From a bacterium (GTDB lineage Bacteria; SZUA-182; SZUA-191), in assembly GCA_003230535.1 (NCBI GenBank), contig QIEW01000296.1:1-7053 (forward strand): 7,053 bases of DNA, written 5' to 3'. The translations under genes and the position numbers were made by a program. Positions 3,988 through 7,053 of this stretch are shown here, in pieces; within the stretch, counting starts at the first letter, position 1; every line of letters starts with the position of its first letter. The notes under the pieces are model-generated. The model saw nothing but the letters and a program-made list of their open reading frames with translations, did no database searches and was not told the origin of the DNA.

Positions 3988-5339
3988 CCAATTTCCTCCT
4001 CCAGCTTTTGGTTAATCCGGTGGGCTAGTTGTTCAATTTGGTTTATGTCTTGGCCCTCCAGCATGACCCGCGCCACATTCTCGGTGCCGGAATAACGCAC
4101 TAATACCCGACCGTCATTACCCAATACTGCTTTGGCTTCCTGAATAACTTTTTCCACCTCGGGCATCTGGCGGAAGTTCTTCTTTTCCCTGACTCTTACT
4201 TCTCGTTTAACCTGGGGTATTTTCTCCATACAGGCAGCCAGCTCAGATAAAGGTTTACCCGTCTTCTGCATAAGCTCCAGCACCTGTAAGGCCGCCAGGA
4301 TCCCGTCCCCGGTGGTGTTATAATCGAGGAAAATCATGTGTCCACACTGCTCCCCGCCAAAATTATAACCATGTTTTAACATTTCTCCGATCACATAGCG
4401 ATCCCCAACCCGAGTTCGCACAACTTTGCCTCCTGCCTGGCGCAAAGCTATATCCAGACCCAGATTGCTCATTACCGTAGCCACAAGCGTGTCTCCATGT
4501 AAAGTTCCCTGGCGTAATCTTTCCAGGGCGCACATTGCCATAATCTGGTCTCCGTCCACCTTTTGTCCGTGCTCATCGGCAAAAATTACCCGGTCACCGT
4601 CACCATCGAAAGAGATGCCTATCTGTGCCTGATGTTTACGGACGCCTTGTTTTATTACTTTAGGATGGAGTGAGCCGCAGCCCCGGTTGATATTTTCACC
4701 GTTCGGCTTGTCACAGTAGACGAATACTTTGGCCCCCAACTCAGCAAATACTGCGGGGGCCACCTGATAAGTAGCCCCATTGGCGCAATCCAGCGCTATA
4801 TTAAATCCCTCAACCGTCATGCCCTTTGGAAAAGAGCTTTTTAGAAATTCAATATATCTTCCTTCGACATCCGAAATTCGGTAGGCTTTACCTATTTGGG
4901 TAGCGGTAGGCCGCTGGATAAAATCGATCTCGCTTCCGGAGAGGAGACGCTCTAATTCAAGCTCTATCTCATCAGGAAGTTTATATCCCTCACGGGAGAA
5001 AAGTTTTATTCCATTATCTTCATAAGAGTTGTGGGAGGCTGAGATCATTATCCCGGCGTCAGCCCTCAATGACCGGGTGATAAAAGCACAAGCCGGAGTA
5101 GGCATCGGCCCCACTAAAATTGCATCCACTCCCATCGAACATAATCCCGCGACCAAGGCGCTTTCGAACATATACCCTGAAAGGCGGGTGTCTTTAGCAA
5201 TAACAAACTGGTGCCGCCGACCGGTATCCCGGCGGAAAACATGGGCCGCAGCCCGTCCTAACTTTAGGGCCATTTCCACTGTCATCGGTTCCATATTGGC
5301 CACGCCGCGAATACCATCGGTACCAAAGAATTTACGCAT
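3966..5339 (-). CDS. glmM: Phosphoglucosamine mutase GlmM
   Basis: Converts glucosamine-6-phosphate to glucosamine-1-phosphate in the cytosol, the step before GlmU makes UDP-GlcNAc for peptidoglycan and LPS. The 457 aa match the family length. It opens with FFGTDGIRG, which is diagnostic for GlmM. The catalytic serine is Ser102 in ISASHN, the Mg-binding loop is DGDGDR at 245-250, the sugar-binding loop is GGEQCGH at 328-334 and the phosphate-binding loop is RYSGTEN at 415-421. Two unusual substitutions stand out: Cys332 where GGEQSGH is typical, and Ser105 where SASHNP is typical. All essential residues are otherwise present. The start ATG at 5339-5337 has a modest GGGGA ribosome site 9 nt upstream. 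It overlaps the HAD gene downstream. The cdaA/ybbR genes often found before glmM are not in this window; a VanZ-like gene lies 136 bp upstream. Confidence 0.97.
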   Translation of the reverse strand: MRKFFGTDGIRGVANMEPMTVEMALKLGRAAAHVFRRDTGRRHQFVIAKDTRLSGYMFESALVAGLCSMGVDAILVGPMPTPACAFITRSLRADAGIMISASHNSYEDNGIKLFSREGYKLPDEIELELERLLSGSEIDFIQRPTATQIGKAYRISDVEGRYIEFLKSSFPKGMTVEGFNIALDCANGATYQVAPAVFAELGAKVFVYCDKPNGENINRGCGSLHPKVIKQGVRKHQAQIGISFDGDGDRVIFADEHGQKVDGDQIMAMCALERLRQGTLHGDTLVATVMSNLGLDIALRQAGGKVVRTRVGDRYVIGEMLKHGYNFGGEQCGHMIFLDYNTTGDGILAALQVLELMQKTGKPLSELAACMEKIPQVKREVRVREKKNFRQMPEVEKVIQEAKAVLGNDGRVLVRYSGTENVARVMLEGQDINQIEQLAHRINQKLEEEIGCRPQAS

Positions 5340-5475
5340 AATTAATTCCCCATCCTACAATTAAAATGACAAGACCATCATTAATAAGTATCTGAAAATA
5401 CGAACCTGATCTCCATCCCGATAACATCATCAGCGGTATAGGGGCTTGCCATTTATCAGCATTAAGCCCTTGCGC

Positions 5476-5889
5476 CTATAATAACTCGCTCCTATATCCT
5501 ATTGCCGCAACAATTGAACCAAATACATTTGAGAATATGTCCGCAAGCTCAAAGGAACGCCCCGGGACAAATAGCTGCTGGAACTCTCCCGTCAGCCCGA
5601 AAAATGACGATACTAGTATACTTAACCCGAAGGCATATTTAAACAGATAAGATTTGGGGGAATGAGCCAGCGCGCGGTAGAGCAGGAAGGCAAACAGAGC
5701 ATATTCAAGCATGTGAAGTAGTTTATCCGTCTCCAGTGGAGCATCAGGATAAGCTGCACCGGGAAGAGAAGAGAGGGAAAAGGTAACTCCGGCATATAAA
5801 ATCACCGGCAGCCAATAATGGCCGAAATGACTTATATGTCGATATAGTGCGGATAAGTTCCTCTTCATTAGAAAAAACCGCCCGCCCAT
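5476..5889 (-). CDS. VanZ-like integral membrane protein
   Basis: A 137-aa inner-membrane protein of the VanZ-like family. Four hydrophobic segments are visible at about 25-43, 57-75, 82-100 and 117-133. The family signature is intact: DKLLHMLEYALFAFLLYRAL at 55-74 and E-x-Q-Q-x-F-VPGR at 102-111, then an Asp117 helix with Asn121 and Gly124. VanZ itself gives low-level teicoplanin resistance in enterococci. Most chromosomal relatives like this have no demonstrated role, and I do not predict resistance. The ATG at 5889 has only a weak ribosome site; the ATG at 5868-5866 (codon 8, product starting MKRNLSAL) is an equally reasonable start. It lies between the nuclease gene (245-bp gap) and glmM (136-bp gap), so it may have its own promoter, although none is clear. 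Confidence 0.85.
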   Translation of the reverse strand: MGGRFFLMKRNLSALYRHISHFGHYWLPVILYAGVTFSLSSLPGAAYPDAPLETDKLLHMLEYALFAFLLYRALAHSPKSYLFKYAFGLSILVSSFFGLTGEFQQLFVPGRSFELADIFSNVFGSIVAAIGYRSELL

Positions 5890-5993
5890 AGAGAAAAATT
5901 ACCCATCCCTATAAACAGATTTGTTTTTTAAGTCTCCGCCAGCTTTATCCCACTAAGGAGTCGTATTTAAATAAGTCATCGGTTTCGATTTCC

Positions 5994-6076
5994 GATGTTT
6001 CGGCTTGTCTCAAGCCGAAAGCGCTAAGGGTAGCGGCGCCCTGCTTTGGTTTCGGCCTGAGACAGACCGAAACATC
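5994..6076. repeat. Compound inverted repeat (REPIN-like)
   Basis: Two 27-nt arms, 5994-6020 and 6050-6076, are inverted copies with 24 of 27 positions matching. Each arm is itself a hairpin: TTTCGGCTT/AAGCCGAAA (9 bp, 5-nt loop) on the left, and an imperfect TTTCGG...CCGAAA stem on the right. A third small stem, CGCTA-AGGG-TAGCG, sits in the centre at 6022-6035. The whole folds into a cloverleaf-like or long cruciform shape. It begins 58 bp beyond the nuclease stop codon and could limit read-through into the VanZ-like gene. The layout matches the known idea of paired REP sequences, but the family is not recognised. Confidence 0.75.
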
Positions 6077-6134
6077 TATAAAAGTGAGGAGTTAATTATT
6101 TACCCCACTAATTGGGAAGGAGAAACCTACCACC

Positions 6135-6620
6135 TTACATCTTGTATTTACCAAAATCTTCAGGTTTGGAGTTTTTAAGCCAGTTCTTTAACTTATCTAA
6201 CTCGTTTTCCTCGCGGGACATATCCATTTTTTGGGCCTTAACTAAAACCTCTTCGTCCACATAAATAGGGGCTTCGACTCGCAGAGCTACCGCAATCGCA
6301 TCGCTGGGCCGGGAATCTATACAGATTGTTTTACCGTCCAAGGTCAATTCAATATTGGCGTAAAAGGTGTTGTCTATGAGGTCGGTGACGACTACCCGGG
6401 CTACTTGGGCTCCTAATCCGCCAATAACATTTTTGAGCAAATCATGAGTCATCGGTCTTGCCGGGGCAAGCTTTTCCATTTCGGTTACGATAGCATTGGC
6501 CTCAAAGATACCAATCCAAATGGGTAAAGACTTGGCTTCTTTACTCCCTTTTAAGATAATGATAGGAATGTTAGTCACGGGGTCTAACGCTAATCCTTTA
6601 ACCTGCATTTCATAGAGCAT
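6135..6620 (-). CDS. Bifunctional nuclease (BFN/DUF151) family protein
   Basis: A 161-aa cytosolic protein of the DUF151 family, annotated as bifunctional nuclease because plant members were reported to cleave RNA and DNA. The role in bacteria is poorly known. The conserved blocks are present in order: LPIWIG at 32-37, followed by EANAI; RPMTHDLL at 55-62; and the signature IDSRPSDAIAVALR at 101-114. The charged C-terminal tail ending EDFGKYKM resembles, from memory, deltaproteobacterial members. The start is ATG at 6620-6618; an AAGGTG ribosome site lies about 11 nt upstream, slightly far. A strong sigma70 promoter at 6682-6710 serves it, with a hairpin in the leader. The next gene on the strand (VanZ-like) is 245 bp away beyond a compound inverted repeat, so the gene may be monocistronic. 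Confidence 0.93.
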   Translation of the reverse strand: MLYEMQVKGLALDPVTNIPIIILKGSKEAKSLPIWIGIFEANAIVTEMEKLAPARPMTHDLLKNVIGGLGAQVARVVVTDLIDNTFYANIELTLDGKTICIDSRPSDAIAVALRVEAPIYVDEEVLVKAQKMDMSREENELDKLKNWLKNSKPEDFGKYKM

Positions 6621-6646
6621 AATTAACGCCGCACCTTTCTTTGGTT

Positions 6647-6668
6647 GAGGTTAAAAGAGATAAACCTC
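6647..6668 (-). other. Leader hairpin of the nuclease gene
   Basis: GAGGTT (6647-6652) and AACCTC (6663-6668) form a 6-bp stem over a 10-nt loop, between the predicted transcription start and the ribosome site of the nuclease gene. It could be a 5' stabiliser or a protein-binding site. It is too small and simple to call a riboswitch. Confidence 0.4.
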
Positions 6669-6681
6669 TATATAGATATAT

Positions 6682-6710
6682 AGCATAATGGAGTTGCCCG
6701 CGGTTGTCAA
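6682..6710 (-). promoter_or_regulatory. Sigma70-type promoter for the nuclease gene
   Basis: Reading leftwards, a consensus -35 TTGACA (6710-6705) and a -10 TATGCT (6687-6682; four of six bases match TATAAT) are separated by exactly 17 bp. The predicted start near 6675 leaves a leader of about 55 nt before ATG at 6620. This is the best promoter in the window. Confidence 0.75.
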
Positions 6711-7053
6711 CCTAATCTAAGCTCCCAAATCCACCGCTTATTTACTCCAATTATTTGGGCTGACGTTCCCACCCCATCCATTAAGTCCGGATCAACCCTC
6801 TCAGAGAACTAAATTTGGTATAAGGGGGCTCCATAACTCTTGCTACTCCCCCCCCCGATGCCCTGAATATACCTTCAACCCAAATTGGCGGGGTATTTTG
6901 GGCATATTTTCATAAATTAATCTTGACGGAGTTTTTGGGAAGCGGTACTATATAACCTATAGTAACCTGAGTTCGATATAAATGTTGTTGTATTTACAGG
7001 CTATATTATGTGTTTCCCTGAGTTTTTTACAAAACAAGTTGACGTACCTCCTG
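6711..7053. other. Gene-poor right end of window
   Basis: No gene of convincing length. It contains a run of nine Cs (6848-6856), a CCCAAA/TTTGGG hairpin (6879-6902) and a plus-strand promoter-like pair, TTGACG (6923-6928) and TACTAT (6946-6951), with 17-bp spacing. A plus-strand frame opens at ATG 6982 and is still open at the edge after 24 hydrophobic codons. The last seven bases read CAGGAGG on the minus strand, a possible ribosome site for a small leftward frame. Neither can be judged from this window. Confidence 0.5.
6923..6951 (+). promoter_or_regulatory. Possible rightward promoter
   Basis: TTGACG (five of six to consensus) and TACTAT (four of six) are separated by 17 bp. Transcription would start near 6958 and run off the window's right edge, divergent from the nuclease gene. 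No downstream gene can be confirmed here. Confidence 0.35.

Noticed and set aside
5029-5364. 111-codon plus-strand frame opposite glmM
   Set aside because: Shadow of glmM on the opposite strand; no family features, and glmM is certain.
6621-6680. Riboswitch in the nuclease leader
   Set aside because: The leader is only about 55 nt with one 6-bp stem; no known riboswitch core is visible.
6970-7053. Small leftward frame behind CAGGAGG at the right edge (TTG start at 7037)
   Set aside because: Good ribosome-site spacing, but only 26 codons, a TTG start and no signal or family features; kept as a note only.

Overview
The window looks like chromosome from a diderm (Gram-negative) bacterium, most likely Desulfobacterota or a related phylum. 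The basis is the OmpA-type and lipoprotein genes, the sequence style of GlmM and the bifunctional-nuclease protein, a subfamily IA HAD phosphatase, and a short mobile element whose ends resemble a repeat I remember from deltaproteobacterial genomes. The phylum is an inference from memory, not from a search. All seven intact genes are on the minus strand; the only plus-strand coding sequence is a broken transposase.

Layout, left to right. 1-297: repeat-rich DNA with one copy of an 86-bp direct repeat (2-87) and four hairpins (147-273), the last of which looks like an intrinsic terminator for the operon to its right. 298-2035: an envelope cassette transcribed leftwards. Its order is a 39-aa lipoprotein-like gene (1916-2035), a DUF4398-type lipoprotein (start about 1821) and a DUF4398/coiled-coil/OmpA-C lipoprotein (298-1350). 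2036-3255: a repeat and mobile-DNA zone with the second 86-bp repeat copy, a tandem 20-mer pair resembling an IS21-type end, G/C-rich palindromes, a second copy of the terminator-like repeat, an ISL3-family transposase remnant, and a 141-bp MITE-like element ending exactly at the stop codon of the next gene. 3256-5339: a HAD phosphatase and glmM, overlapping by 22 bp. 5476-5889: a VanZ-like membrane protein. 5890-6134: a spacer with a compound inverted repeat. 6135-6620: a bifunctional nuclease (DUF151) gene with a clear sigma70 promoter at 6682-6710. 6621-7053: otherwise mostly non-coding.

How the genes fit together. GlmM makes glucosamine-1-phosphate for peptidoglycan and LPS. The OmpA-C protein should bind peptidoglycan from the outer membrane, and the two smaller lipoproteins probably help it. 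The window is therefore biased towards the cell envelope. I see no defence system, CRISPR array, tRNA, rRNA or riboswitch. The least ordinary elements are the repeat-bracketed lipoprotein/OmpA cassette, its unlisted small gene, and the density of different palindromic repeats in the gaps.
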